A DNA stretch of 64,000 nucleotides from Ulvibacterium sp965228935. GTDB lineage: Bacteria; Bacteroidota; Bacteroidia; Flavobacteriales; Flavobacteriaceae. The notes under the pieces were generated by a model, which saw only the letters and a list, made by a program, of their open reading frames with translations, searched no databases and was not told the DNA's origin. Each line of letters begins with the position of its first letter. Positions within the stretch are counted from its first letter, which is position 1. Location: contig NZ_OZ245846.1 of NCBI RefSeq assembly GCF_965228935.1, positions 2,108,001 through 2,172,000 of the forward strand, written 5' to 3'. Shown here in pieces: positions 55,202 through 63,705 of this stretch. The position numbers and the translations under genes were made by a program.

Positions 55202-56077
55202 TTATTTTGAAATAAACTTAGTCCGGATTACATCCGCTAGGGTAGTTGGAGTATTCGCTTCGAAGGTGCGAGGTGTCGCATAGGCACCGTTGGGATCTCC
55301 CAAAGCCGTATAGAGGTCGACCAATTCCTTTTGAACGGTAGTATTGGCACCAAACTGGGCGAATTGATTTTTTATATCGTCATAGCTCACTTGTTTATAT
55401 ACAATCTCCTGCCGTAACTCTGCCGAAAATATGACAGCGGCCTCCTCTAGGGTTATATTGCGCGGCCCCATAATATTTCTGGCCCATTGCCCCGCCCAAT
55501 TCTTATCCATAAGATATTCCGCGGCTATATCCCCGATATCGTCCGCACTAATAAAAGGAATATCATGATCCGTGGCATACGGGAAGGAGAAATAACCATT
55601 TTCGAGGATATCGTTCTTTTGTATCAAGAAGTTTTCCATAAAATAGCCGGGTCTTAAGAAAACCACATTTGATGCTACTTCTTTGAAAGCTCTTTCCAAA
55701 TTACCCACATAGGTTACCGTACCCAGGTTATCGGAAGCTCCAGCGCCCAGGGAAGAAAGAGCCACCACTCGGGGAATCTTGTTTTCTTTGATAGCAGCCA
55801 CTCCGGCAGTGATGATATCATCATACCATTCTTTTAGGCTTGATACGCCAAGTGATGGTGGTACAAGCCAGAATAACGCATCCGCTCCCCTTGTGTGGGC
55901 AACCACCTGTTCTGTGTTACTCATGTCCACTTCGTATGAAGACGAATCCGGGATATTCAAGTTTTCCAAAGCGTCCAGCTTATTCCCTAATAATACAACA
56001 GAATGACCTGCTGCTGCTACTTTTTTTGCGATACGGCTGCCTACATTACCTGCGGCTGCCCCGATTACTATTTTCAT
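55202..56077 (-). CDS. NmrA/azoreductase-like NAD(P)-binding protein
   Basis: 291 residues. N-terminal G-A-A-A-G-N-V-G-S-R-I loop, then A-L-S-S-L-G-A-G and L-R-P-G-Y-F-M-E-N as in NmrA-family NAD(P)H:quinone or azo reductases. It starts 4 bp after the SnoaL-like gene, so both are probably one transcript from the divergent region with the HxlR gene. A 166-bp spacer separates it from the next NmrA gene (54,133-55,035). The two NmrA proteins are related but not close copies. Confidence 0.82.
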   Translation of the reverse strand: MKIVIGAAAGNVGSRIAKKVAAAGHSVVLLGNKLDALENLNIPDSSSYEVDMSNTEQVVAHTRGADALFWLVPPSLGVSSLKEWYDDIITAGVAAIKENKIPRVVALSSLGAGASDNLGTVTYVGNLERAFKEVASNVVFLRPGYFMENFLIQKNDILENGYFSFPYATDHDIPFISADDIGDIAAEYLMDKNWAGQWARNIMGPRNITLEEAAVIFSAELRQEIVYKQVSYDDIKNQFAQFGANTTVQKELVDLYTALGDPNGAYATPRTFEANTPTTLADVIRTKFISK

Positions 56078-56081
56078 GATC

Positions 56082-56636
56082 TTATTTTTTTGATTTGTCG
56101 TTGAACATTTTATTTACTTCTTTATGGTCTCCCATAGCAGATACTGCCATAGGGTTCCAGTACTCTTTGTAGTGGATTATCTCTCCATTTTTGAGTACTA
56201 TTCGCGCCACATAGTCTTGTTGGTATAGTTGATGTGTAGATGGGATAACTACTTCTCCATGGAATTCCGCCCATATTACATGGTTTTGCATAGAATAACT
56301 TTTCACCTGCGAAAATGCTATATCGGGCATGTTCTCAAGTGCACCTTTTAAATAATTACCATATTGAGTTTTGGTTAATTTTGAAGGTGTACCCAGTGAA
56401 TGGGCATACGGGTATTCAATAACGGCATCTTCATGAAAAAGCTCAAGGACATTTTCTGTGCCTAGGTTAAAGGCTTCCAAGAGATTCTGAACTATGCTTT
56501 CTTGATTGTGATTAGAGACTGTTTGGGTGTTTGGCGTTGTTTCGGTTTGCCCTTTTTGAGCCTGAACCGAGTACATATTTGTCAGAAATAAGGCAATCAT
56601 CAGTACCGGTATTAGATTGAACTTTTTTGTTTTCAT
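56082..56636 (-). CDS. Exported SnoaL-like (NTF2-fold) protein
   Basis: 184 residues: signal peptide (L-F-L-T-N-M-Y-S-V-Q-A-Q), then an NTF2/SnoaL fold of about 130 residues (A-F-N-L-G-T-E-N-V-L-E-L-F-H-E-D-A-V-I-E-Y, then A-E-F-H-G-E-V, and H-Y-K-E-Y-W-N-P). SnoaL-like proteins can be isomerases, hydrolases or binding proteins for small aromatic compounds; no specific activity can be assigned. Exported, unlike the reductases downstream. First gene of the operon divergent from the HxlR regulator. Confidence 0.8.
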   Translation of the reverse strand: MKTKKFNLIPVLMIALFLTNMYSVQAQKGQTETTPNTQTVSNHNQESIVQNLLEAFNLGTENVLELFHEDAVIEYPYAHSLGTPSKLTKTQYGNYLKGALENMPDIAFSQVKSYSMQNHVIWAEFHGEVVIPSTHQLYQQDYVARIVLKNGEIIHYKEYWNPMAVSAMGDHKEVNKMFNDKSKK

Positions 56637-56723
56637 GGTATTATTTTTTTAATTTTCTATTTATTTCCACAAATTTATGCTCGAAACTTACATGGCGCAA
56701 GAGGGTACTAAATAGTGCATAGC

Positions 56724-56740
56724 TTACTTTTGGGTAGTAA
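56724..56740. promoter_or_regulatory. HxlR-type operator candidate TTACT-N7-AGTAA
   Basis: Perfect dyad TTACT (56,724-56,728), seven-base centre, AGTAA (56,736-56,740), between the divergent SnoaL and HxlR genes. This has the form of the box described for the HxlR-family quinone sensor YodB (TACT-N7-AGTA). A second imperfect dyad, TACTAAATAGT, lies about 15 bp to its left. Confidence 0.7.
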
Positions 56741-56757
56741 ATGAATAAACAATAGTA

Positions 56758-57162
56758 ATGGAAGCCGAAAAAAAAATTAAAAAAATTTCATATCTGGAAT
56801 CTTTGAGCGCTAGAAGCGTTTTTGATGAGAACTGTATCATACAAGTATCATTGGCCTTGATTGCCGATAAATGGACTTTATTGATCTTGACTACTTTGAT
56901 GCAAGGAACAAAACGAAACAGTGATCTGCAGCGACAGGTCCTGGGCATTTCCCCTAAAATGCTGTCGCAGACGCTAAAAGCCTTGTTGAAATACGGAATG
57001 ATTTCCCGAAAAGTGTATCCAGAGGTGCCTCCGAGAGTGGAGTATGCCTTAACGGATTTTGGGGCAAGCCTTGTGGAACCTTTGTCCAGTTTTTACGATT
57101 GGTCCGTGGATTGGGAGGATCAACTGAGGGCTATTTACAAAAAGACCAAAGGAAAAAAATGA
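56758..57162 (+). CDS. HxlR-family winged-helix regulator, possible thiol/quinone sensor
   Basis: 134 residues. Family core A-D-K-W-T-L-L-I-L, recognition helix in I-S-P-K-M-L-S-Q-T-L-K and wing (R-V-E-Y-A-L-T-D-F-G) are all present. Cys26, just before the first helix, sits where redox-sensing HxlR proteins carry their reactive cysteine. Divergent from the SnoaL/NmrA operon with a matching operator between, so it probably represses that operon until an electrophile modifies the Cys (inference from YodB-type systems). Confidence 0.87.
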   Translation: MEAEKKIKKISYLESLSARSVFDENCIIQVSLALIADKWTLLILTTLMQGTKRNSDLQRQVLGISPKMLSQTLKALLKYGMISRKVYPEVPPRVEYALTDFGASLVEPLSSFYDWSVDWEDQLRAIYKKTKGKK

Positions 57163-57279
57163 GATGCTGTCCTTGCCATGACCTCAGCTCCTTGCTTAAA
57201 CCCCGACCAACCCCATAAGCAATTAAATTTTGGTTACACTGAACCCTGATTTTTTGGCTTCAGTCTCCGTTTTAATTCT

Positions 57280-58191
57280 CTAGTTGAAGGATTGCCTGAA
57301 ATCCAATGGCGTGAGCTTGGTTTTAGCCTTAAAAAACTTACTGAATGATTGCGGGTGCTCGAAACCAAGGGCATAGGCAATCTCACTCACCGATAGGCCA
57401 GTTGTGGACAATTTCAGCTTGGCTTTTTCCACTAACTTATGATGAATATGCTGCTGGGCATTTTGCCCGGTTAGTGTGCGCAGCATGTCACTTAAATAGC
57501 TTGGGGACACGTTGACCTGATCGGCTAAATATTGAACAGAGGGCAAGCCGTCATTCAATGGTTTTGAGTCATCAAAGTAATCTTCTAAAATATCTTCCAC
57601 TTGCAACAATAAGCTGTTGTAAACGGCTTTGTGCGTAATCAACTGTCGGTTGTAAAATCGATTGCTGTAGTTCAGCAACAGTTCTATTTGGGAAATGACC
57701 ACATCGTGGCTAAAGTCATCAATTCTACTTCCCAGCTCCTCATCAATGATTTTGAAAATAGCCAGTATTGTTGTTTTTTCTTCTGCGGAAAGATGGAGTG
57801 CCTCGTTGGTGGCATATGAAAAAAAACCGAACTGCTTTATCTTTTTTGCTAGGGGGTAGGTCAGCAAAAAATCGGGGTGGATAAAAAAGATATAGCCTGA
57901 AGCTGACCTTTTTGGACTCTCGAAAACCTGGTTTGGCGCCGTAAACACCAATCCACCCTCACCAAAATCATAATAATTTTGACCATACCTTGCCTGCCCA
58001 CAGAGTGTGGTTTTATAGGCGATTTTATAAAAGTCCAACATAAAGAAATCAAACGTTTGTTCAGTTGGGATTGAGACTTCATCAATTTCTATAAAACTTA
58101 TCAATGGATGGGATGGCTTTGGAAGCCCAAACGCACGATGAAAGTCCGATAAGGAATCAAATTTTCGAGGTATGTTTTCTTCTCTTCGCAT
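57280..58191 (-). CDS. AraC-family transcriptional regulator (paralogue 2)
   Basis: 303 residues, homologous over its whole length to the regulator at 53,218: same A-P-N-Q-V-F segment, L-L-N-Y-x-x-R-F-Y-N-R-Q, and the two helix-turn-helix motifs (V-N-V-S-P-S-Y-L-S-D-M-L, I-A-Y-A-L-G-F-E-H-P-Q-S-F-S-K). The neighbouring upstream gene on the same strand is the SDR at 58,286, about 95 bp away, a possible target. In this family a regulator next to an SDR is common. Ligand unknown. Confidence 0.87.
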   Translation of the reverse strand: MRREENIPRKFDSLSDFHRAFGLPKPSHPLISFIEIDEVSIPTEQTFDFFMLDFYKIAYKTTLCGQARYGQNYYDFGEGGLVFTAPNQVFESPKRSASGYIFFIHPDFLLTYPLAKKIKQFGFFSYATNEALHLSAEEKTTILAIFKIIDEELGSRIDDFSHDVVISQIELLLNYSNRFYNRQLITHKAVYNSLLLQVEDILEDYFDDSKPLNDGLPSVQYLADQVNVSPSYLSDMLRTLTGQNAQQHIHHKLVEKAKLKLSTTGLSVSEIAYALGFEHPQSFSKFFKAKTKLTPLDFRQSFN

Positions 58192-58285
58192 TATTTATTG
58201 GCTGGAAAACGACAACCGATAAGATAGTGAATATCGGTCATCGCTAAAATTAAATGCTGTTGAATCTTGTTTAGTTACCTATTTT

Positions 58286-59119
58286 TTAACCCTGGGCGGC
58301 ATTGGATACCTCTTTCCAAGCTTCCCATGTTGCCAATCGCTCATTGTAAGCCTTACGTACTGAAGGCAATGTTTGGTTGCCCAGGAAAAGTCGCAGAGGT
58401 GGCTGTTTCGCATCTACCACTTTGAAAATAGCCTCAGGGGTAGCGTTCGGGTTTCCTCTTTCCAAGTTTCGCAGACCTTGTACAAATTGCCCTTTAAAGT
58501 CCGAATAGATGTCAAGTCCATTGGCCATCTTCAATGATTCGGGAGTGCCGAATTCGGTCGCATAGGAACCAGGTTCAATAAGGGTTACTTTGATACCAAA
58601 GGCCTCTACCTCTGCAGCCAAGCTTTCATGAATGGCTTCAAATGCCCATTTTGTGGAACAATAGTACCCGATTACAGGCATTGACTCAAGGCCCAAACTA
58701 CTTGATACACCCAATATGTGACCACCACCTTGCTTGCGCAATAATGGTAGCGCCGCCTGAATGACGGAGAGCGCTCCAAAAATGTTGGTCTCATAGAGTG
58801 CCCGGACGTCGTCCAAACCTGATTCCTCGATCGTACCAACAAGTGAATAACCGGCATTGTTCAGAATGACGTCCAATCTGCCAAAATGATTATACCCTTG
58901 CTCGAGTACAGCCTTTACCTGATCCGTCTTAGTCACATCGAGTGCTAAGGTGAGCACCTTTTCTCCGTACTTTTCCTGTAAATCGGATATGCTCTCCAAT
59001 CTGCGGGCTGTTGCCACAACTTTATCTCCTCGCTCAAGTGCAGCTTCCGTCCAAATACGTCCAAATCCACGGGAAGAGCCCGTGATGAACCAAACTTTGT
59101 TTTCTTTTTGATATTCCAT
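58286..59119 (-). CDS. SDR-family oxidoreductase
   Basis: About 277 residues from ATG 59119 (M-E-Y-Q-K-E-N-K); an ATG 15 codons upstream gives an unlikely cysteine-rich extension. Motifs: T-G-S-S-R-G-F-G, N-N-A-G, S-S-S-L-G-L and catalytic Y-C-S-T-K. The type resembles oxidoreductases of the carbonyl-reductase/retinol-dehydrogenase-like branch that are often next to AraC genes. Cytoplasmic NAD(P)-dependent carbonyl or alcohol oxidoreduction; substrate unknown. Confidence 0.85.
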   Translation of the reverse strand: MEYQKENKVWFITGSSRGFGRIWTEAALERGDKVVATARRLESISDLQEKYGEKVLTLALDVTKTDQVKAVLEQGYNHFGRLDVILNNAGYSLVGTIEESGLDDVRALYETNIFGALSVIQAALPLLRKQGGGHILGVSSSLGLESMPVIGYYCSTKWAFEAIHESLAAEVEAFGIKVTLIEPGSYATEFGTPESLKMANGLDIYSDFKGQFVQGLRNLERGNPNATPEAIFKVVDAKQPPLRLFLGNQTLPSVRKAYNERLATWEAWKEVSNAAQG

Positions 59120-59269
59120 GATCTTACATTTTAATATTAGAACACTACAAAGGTCAGTCATCACTTTTGCATTCGTGTAGCCGAATTGGGGAGGGATGTA
59201 GTCAAAGTGAGGAAGTTGGATTTATCTAATCAATTGCCTCAGTGATTCATTTCAACTATCGATATACGT

Positions 59270-60022
59270 TCACTGCGTAGCACCACCATTGACCAATAGG
59301 TGTTGTCCATTTACGAAGGATGATAGATCACTTGCAAAAAATTCTGCAAGGTTTGCTACATCTTCAACTTCTGCCAACCTTCCCATGGGACAGCTTTCTA
59401 TTAGCGATTTTCTTAATTCTGGATACGCATTGGGATCAACAAATATCCCGGAATGATCCACTGCAAATGGAATAATGGAGTTTACCGTAACACCCCGGTG
59501 CCCTATTTCCTTTGAAAGAACATCCACTAAATAACGGGGCGTAGTTTTGCTTCCTCCATATACGGCCATTCCTGGAACCGGAAAAGCCGTAGTGCTTGAA
59601 GCGATGTAAATGATGCGTCCGTTATCTTCGACGTTTTTAGCCGCTTGCTGCATTGTAAAATAAGCCCCTTTGGTATTGATATTGAATAAATGGTCAAATT
59701 GCTCTTCCGTGAATTGCGTTACCGGTGTTTCTACCATTTCTATACCGGCATTGGCAATGACAATATCTATTTTTCCAAAGGCTTTTTTTGTTTCACTAAA
59801 CAATCTTTCAATGTCGGTTACTTTACTGACATCGGCTTGTATAGCTATGGCTTTGACCCCCATGGCTTCAACAGTTGATAGTGTCTCTTCTGCTGATACC
59901 TTGTCTCTAGAATAATTGACGATGATATTCGCGCCAAGGGCGGCATACCTTTCCGCTATTGCTTTTCCCAAACCTCTTGCGGAACCGGTAATCAAAGCTG
60001 TTTTATTTTGTAGTGTATTCAT
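59270..60022 (-). CDS. SDR-family oxidoreductase
   Basis: 250 residues. T-G-S-A-R-G-L-G cofactor loop, N-A-G-I, catalytic Ser in Y-I-A-S-S-T-T and Y-G-G-S-K, C-terminal L-L-V-N-G-G-A-T. NADPH preference is suggested by the basic residue in the loop after the second strand (N-Y-S-R-D-K). Last gene of an operon with the DUF1097-like membrane protein (10 bp) and a related SDR (60,527). Substrate unknown; possibly carbonyl detoxification. Confidence 0.85.
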   Translation of the reverse strand: MNTLQNKTALITGSARGLGKAIAERYAALGANIIVNYSRDKVSAEETLSTVEAMGVKAIAIQADVSKVTDIERLFSETKKAFGKIDIVIANAGIEMVETPVTQFTEEQFDHLFNINTKGAYFTMQQAAKNVEDNGRIIYIASSTTAFPVPGMAVYGGSKTTPRYLVDVLSKEIGHRGVTVNSIIPFAVDHSGIFVDPNAYPELRKSLIESCPMGRLAEVEDVANLAEFFASDLSSFVNGQHLLVNGGATQ

Positions 60023-60032
60023 TGTTTATGTT

Positions 60033-60497
60033 TTAAAATTTTGTGTTTATGTATTTCAGTCCTATATCATTGATCAATGCGAAAATGACCCCTGTAACTA
60101 TTGGGACAAGAAGACCCAATACTGGAATCACCTGTAGTTCCGGATGTACCCCAAAAAAGATGATCAATCCTAGAAACCAAGCAGGGATGTTATTCAGCCC
60201 ATTGATTTTTGCTACATATGCCAGCGAACCGATAAGGATAAAAACGGTCAATGGAAATCCCATTGCTCCTATTGTAGGCACAAGAAGACTGGCCATAGAT
60301 TGTATAAGTACTCCGAGTAGTATTCCCAATATGATCTGTAAGAAACTGGGAGTATATACTTTGATCGATTTTCCGAACAGATAATAACTTACCCAGGCAA
60401 GGAACATGACCCAGGTAGCCCATCCCATCGAAAATGAGATGAATACTGCCAATGCTCCGCATAGCCCCATAACGAGGGCTGTTAAAAATGTTTTCAT
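60033..60497 (-). CDS. Small integral membrane protein (DUF1097-like)
   Basis: 154 residues with about five transmembrane helices; the segments W-A-T-W-V-M-F-L-A-W-V-S-Y-Y-L-F-G and I-P-A-W-F-L-G-L-I-I-F-F-G resemble the DUF1097 family. Function unknown for the family. It lies between two SDR genes on the same strand with short spacers, so it may serve transport or protection linked to the same compounds. Confidence 0.75.
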   Translation of the reverse strand: MKTFLTALVMGLCGALAVFISFSMGWATWVMFLAWVSYYLFGKSIKVYTPSFLQIILGILLGVLIQSMASLLVPTIGAMGFPLTVFILIGSLAYVAKINGLNNIPAWFLGLIIFFGVHPELQVIPVLGLLVPIVTGVIFALINDIGLKYINTKF

Positions 60498-60526
60498 AAT
60501 ATGTGCTATTTAAATGATTAGAGCTG

Positions 60527-61267
60527 TTAAGCCATTGCTCCGTTGGCACCTAAGTTCTGAGCGGAAATCCACTTGGCTTCATCGCTTGCCAAAAAGGTTA
60601 CAATTTTTGCAATGTCCTCTGGCTCACCAATACGATTGAAAGCTGATAAAGAGGCCAATCTATTGATGACCGCTTCTGGTTTTCCCTTTGTGAAAAGTGC
60701 GGTATTTGTAGGTCCGGGGGAGATTGAATTTACATTGATACCCCTGCTTCCCACTTCTTTTGCAAATACACGGGTCAATTGTTCAACGGCTGCTTTGGTG
60801 GCTACATAAGGCCCATAGGTGGGCAACATGATTCTATTGACCGAAGTTGAAAAGTTGATGACACTTCCATTTTCTGCTAATTTTATGGCAGCTTCACGAA
60901 GCGTATTAAATACTCCTTTTACATTTACATCCATTTGTTTTGCAAAATCCTCGTCGGTGGTATCCTTGATCAGTGTATTGATCATTATACCTGCGTTATT
61001 GACCAACACATCAACTTTTCCGTAGTGGGCCATGGCAGTATCGAAAAGATTTTTTACATCTTGTGCGTTACTTACATCCGCTTGTATGGCGATGGCATCC
61101 CCACCATTTGTTTTGATTTGTTCGGCAACCTTCTGCGCATCAGATTTACTTCCGGAATAGTTAACTATAACTTTGGCGCCCGCTGCTGCCATTTGACTCG
61201 CTATCTCGGCACCAATTCCTCTTGATGCACCTGTTATAAGTGCAACCTTGTTGCTTAAATTTTTCAT
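60527..61267 (-). CDS. SDR-family oxidoreductase
   Basis: 246 residues. T-G-A-S-R-G-I-G cofactor loop, D-V-S after the third strand, N-N-A-G-I, catalytic Ser in I-N-F-S-T-S and Y-V-A-T-K, ending A-N-G-A-M-A rather than the usual D-G-G. Closely related to 3-oxoacyl-ACP-reductase-like SDRs but in a stress-type context, so fatty-acid synthesis is unlikely. First gene of the operon; the AraC gene at 61,387 lies upstream on the same strand. Confidence 0.86.
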   Translation of the reverse strand: MKNLSNKVALITGASRGIGAEIASQMAAAGAKVIVNYSGSKSDAQKVAEQIKTNGGDAIAIQADVSNAQDVKNLFDTAMAHYGKVDVLVNNAGIMINTLIKDTTDEDFAKQMDVNVKGVFNTLREAAIKLAENGSVINFSTSVNRIMLPTYGPYVATKAAVEQLTRVFAKEVGSRGINVNSISPGPTNTALFTKGKPEAVINRLASLSAFNRIGEPEDIAKIVTFLASDEAKWISAQNLGANGAMA

Positions 61268-61386
61268 TTGTCTATTTTTTTAAAAATTAATAGAACAAAG
61301 GTATTTAGGTACCATCCCTTGTCTGTTGCAAGGAATACAGCATTTATTGTAAAAATTAAATAGCATGGAAATAGAGCGCCAACCCT

Positions 61387-62310
61387 TTAATCTGTATGCT
61401 CTTTTCGGTACTGGACAGGAGATGTTTTAGTGTGTTTTTTAAAAAAGTTGCTAAAATGAGCGGTTTCAGAGAATCCCAATCGATAGGTTATTTCCTTGAT
61501 GGGCATGGATGAATTCCGCAAGAGCGATTTTGCTTCTGAAATCGTCTTATCGGCAATCCAGGTAGTAACCGTTTTTCCCGTTTTGGTTTTGATAATATTA
61601 CTCAAGTAATTGGGATGTAGGTTTTGTGCTTCGGCATAATCCTGAACCTTAAAAAGGGTTTCCGTTTTTCCCGTAACTAAATCACGATAGTGTTTTTCAA
61701 GCAATCGCTTGAACGATTTGACGATTTGTGAACTTCTGTTTCCTTCATAAATCGGGTTGTAGTCCTTCCAAAAATAGGCTTTGATCTTATAGAGCATCAC
61801 TGCCAACAAATGGCCAATAATTCTATATTTATCGGCGGAGTGATTGATGTACTCGTTATGAATATTTAGATAAACCGGCTCCACTTCGCTGTAAAATCCG
61901 TCATTTACAATTTTTGGGCTGATTGTTTCCGTCAAGAGAAATGGAAATTCAGAGAAGATGTCCTTATTGACATATTGCTTTAGAAAGGTTTCATCAAAAG
62001 TAATCAGATAAATTTCGTAGATTTTTTCCCAACTGAAAGTTCGATAATTGCTCGGATTGGTGAAATAGATGGAATGTGGTTCTACCAGAAAAGAGTGTTC
62101 ATCTATAACATACTTTCCTTTGCCGTTTTTTACAAAAAGAAACGAAAAATAATCCGGACGAAATGATGGTGATTGGTAAGGAAGCGTAAAATTAATATCC
62201 TTCAAATCAAGAATGGCAAAGCCTTCAGAAGGTTGAATTAAATCCACAGGCAGTCCTAGATGAAGATATAATTCATAGAGCGACTTTGCTTCGGGACTTT
62301 CATTTTCCAT
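61387..62310 (-). CDS. AraC-family transcriptional regulator
   Basis: 307 residues: N-terminal cupin-like sensor (S-F-R-P-D-Y-F-S-F-L-F-V-K-N-G-K-G), linker, and C-terminal AraC domain with L-H-P-N-Y-L-S-N-I-I-K and I-T-Y-R-L-G-F-S-E-T-A-H-F-S-N-F-F-K. Distinct from the 53,218/57,280 pair. Located 119 bp upstream of the SDR/DUF1097/SDR operon on the same strand, its likely target. Confidence 0.87.
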   Translation of the reverse strand: MENESPEAKSLYELYLHLGLPVDLIQPSEGFAILDLKDINFTLPYQSPSFRPDYFSFLFVKNGKGKYVIDEHSFLVEPHSIYFTNPSNYRTFSWEKIYEIYLITFDETFLKQYVNKDIFSEFPFLLTETISPKIVNDGFYSEVEPVYLNIHNEYINHSADKYRIIGHLLAVMLYKIKAYFWKDYNPIYEGNRSSQIVKSFKRLLEKHYRDLVTGKTETLFKVQDYAEAQNLHPNYLSNIIKTKTGKTVTTWIADKTISEAKSLLRNSSMPIKEITYRLGFSETAHFSNFFKKHTKTSPVQYRKEHTD

Positions 62311-62646
62311 TTCCCAGATTTTACCTTGGATGTTATACTACATAGGTATGGCTGTTACTTGCAAATTTAGAGAATCGTGGTCAACAAATAATATTGATGT
62401 AGAACAGAAACGGAGATAAAGAGTTTGATAAATTGGCCAATTTATAGGACAGCTTTTGGAATACGCAAAACTTTTTTAGAATGTCCCAAACCTGGTCTCT
62501 TTTAGTAGTTTCGTTAATAGACCTTTTACGGGGCAGTTTTTCTGATAACAAGCCTAAAGCATTAAGTAAAAGCGAGCGAAACGCAGTTTCGTGCTGCAAG
62601 TCCCAAATCCTTACCAAACTTCATCCTATCTTTTTTGCGAGGCAGA
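62311..62646. other. Intergenic region with a perfect palindrome
   Basis: 336 bp between the AraC and BfmA-like genes. It contains the perfect 18-bp palindrome ATAAATTGGCCAATTTAT (62,428-62,445), similar to the left edge of the island repeat. GTCCCAAATCCTTACC (62,600-62,615) is inverted relative to 63,509-63,524. This is where a relaxase gene would be expected after BfmA; none is present. Confidence 0.45.
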
Positions 62647-63210
62647 TCAAAGTTCTTTCCTTAAATCTTGTTTCAAACTTTCCAGATCGCTTTCTCCGAT
62701 TTCAATTTTGTAGTACGATTTTCCAAATCGGGGTTTTTCCAAGGTAATCCGGTCCAATACTTTCAAAACCCTTTTACGCTCATCTTTCCAATTCTCCTTT
62801 AGCATATAATTATCATACTGGGTCACTTTATCCCTTCTCAAGGAATGGTCGAACATTTTTTGTTGCAACTCCAGATCCTTTCGCCGACTCTTTTCCACTT
62901 TCTCCGCATAGTCGAAAATCTTTTTGAGCATCTCATGGATTTTTGGGATACTACTGTTCTTTTCCCAATTTCGAAGTAGTTCCTCTATGTAGTCGAACCT
63001 TTTGGTCATATAATGAACGTAACCCATATAGTCCATCAAGTATTTGTTCTTCGGGGAGATCTTTGCGCCCTCGAAGAAGTCCATCATTAGTTCCAAGGTC
63101 AGGGTATGTGACTTGGAGATCTTCTTTGAGAACTCCCGATATCTTCCGGCAACTATCCGATTGATGCTTATGGCCGAGAAATCGCTTTTTTTCTTCTTCT
63201 TCAACTCCAT
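62647..63210 (-). CDS. BfmA/BtgA-like mobilization protein
   Basis: 187 residues. Basic N-terminus, then a ribbon-helix-helix-like region with S-A-I-S-I-N-R-I-V-A-G-R-Y-R-E-F and S-K-S-H-T-L-T-L-E-L-M-M-D-F-F-E, which fits the BfmA/BtgA family of Bacteroidota mobilizable elements; the remainder is helical and highly charged. Family knowledge: such proteins bind the transfer origin and assist a relaxase. No relaxase gene is adjacent, so transfer would need helper functions or is lost. Location just inside the right attachment site is typical. Confidence 0.75.
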   Translation of the reverse strand: MELKKKKKSDFSAISINRIVAGRYREFSKKISKSHTLTLELMMDFFEGAKISPKNKYLMDYMGYVHYMTKRFDYIEELLRNWEKNSSIPKIHEMLKKIFDYAEKVEKSRRKDLELQQKMFDHSLRRDKVTQYDNYMLKENWKDERKRVLKVLDRITLEKPRFGKSYYKIEIGESDLESLKQDLRKEL

Positions 63211-63639
63211 TTACAGTAATTTTTTTCAACGTTTATGGGGTCCCACAGGGTTTTTACTGCGTTTTTGATACAAAAAAATTTAGACCTTTGTTTTTAAGTT
63301 AATGAAAATCAGCGGTTTGCAGTTCGTAACATCGCTTTAGCGTGTTACCCTCTTGCTTTACAAACCTTATCCGCTTCGCCGCTAAAATTTGTAAACCTCT
63401 ATGAGGTACTTTTCAATGAAAAAGTAGGTTGCGCCCTATCCGATTTTTTCCATACGCTTATCTTCCGAACGCTAAAAAAACCGAACAGGAACCATGCGCA
63501 AAAGTTACGGTAAGGATTTGGGACACAATATTTATTGAATTTATCCTAAGATAGGTGAATATTGACCATGAAAGAACATTCCATATAAAATGACTCCAAT
63601 TGAATTAAAGAATGTTAAAATTTGAGAAATTTTTATGTG

Positions 63640-63659
63640 TTTGCAATTTGTTTGCAAAT
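63640..63659 (+). repeat. Right integrase arm-type repeat
   Basis: TTTGCAATTTG-TTTGCAAAT, matching 32,404-32,423 at 19 of 20 positions and in the same orientation. It lies 46 bp inside the right attachment site. Confidence 0.6.
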
Positions 63660-63660
63660 A

Positions 63661-63693
63661 AAAAAGTCTCAGAAGAATAATATCTCTGAGACC
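63661..63693 (-). terminator. Island-supplied terminator of tRNA-Arg
   Basis: Perfect stem GTCTCAGA / TCTGAGAC (63,666-63,673, 63,685-63,692); on the minus strand it is followed by a T run. It replaces the original terminator displaced to 32,209-32,238. Confidence 0.8.
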
Positions 63694-63705
63694 CTGTAAA
63701 TACTG

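Larger units (their letters stand above)
63211..63705. other. Right-end non-coding region, possible transfer-origin region
   Basis: About 495 bp upstream of the mobilization gene. It includes short inverted elements (such as AGCGGTTTGCAG and CTTTAGCG around 63,310-63,345) and GGTAAGGATTTGGGAC (63,509-63,524), inverted relative to 62,600-62,615. The arm-type direct repeat (63,640-63,659) and the replacement tRNA terminator follow. By position it could hold an oriT, but no nick site is recognised. Confidence 0.4.
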
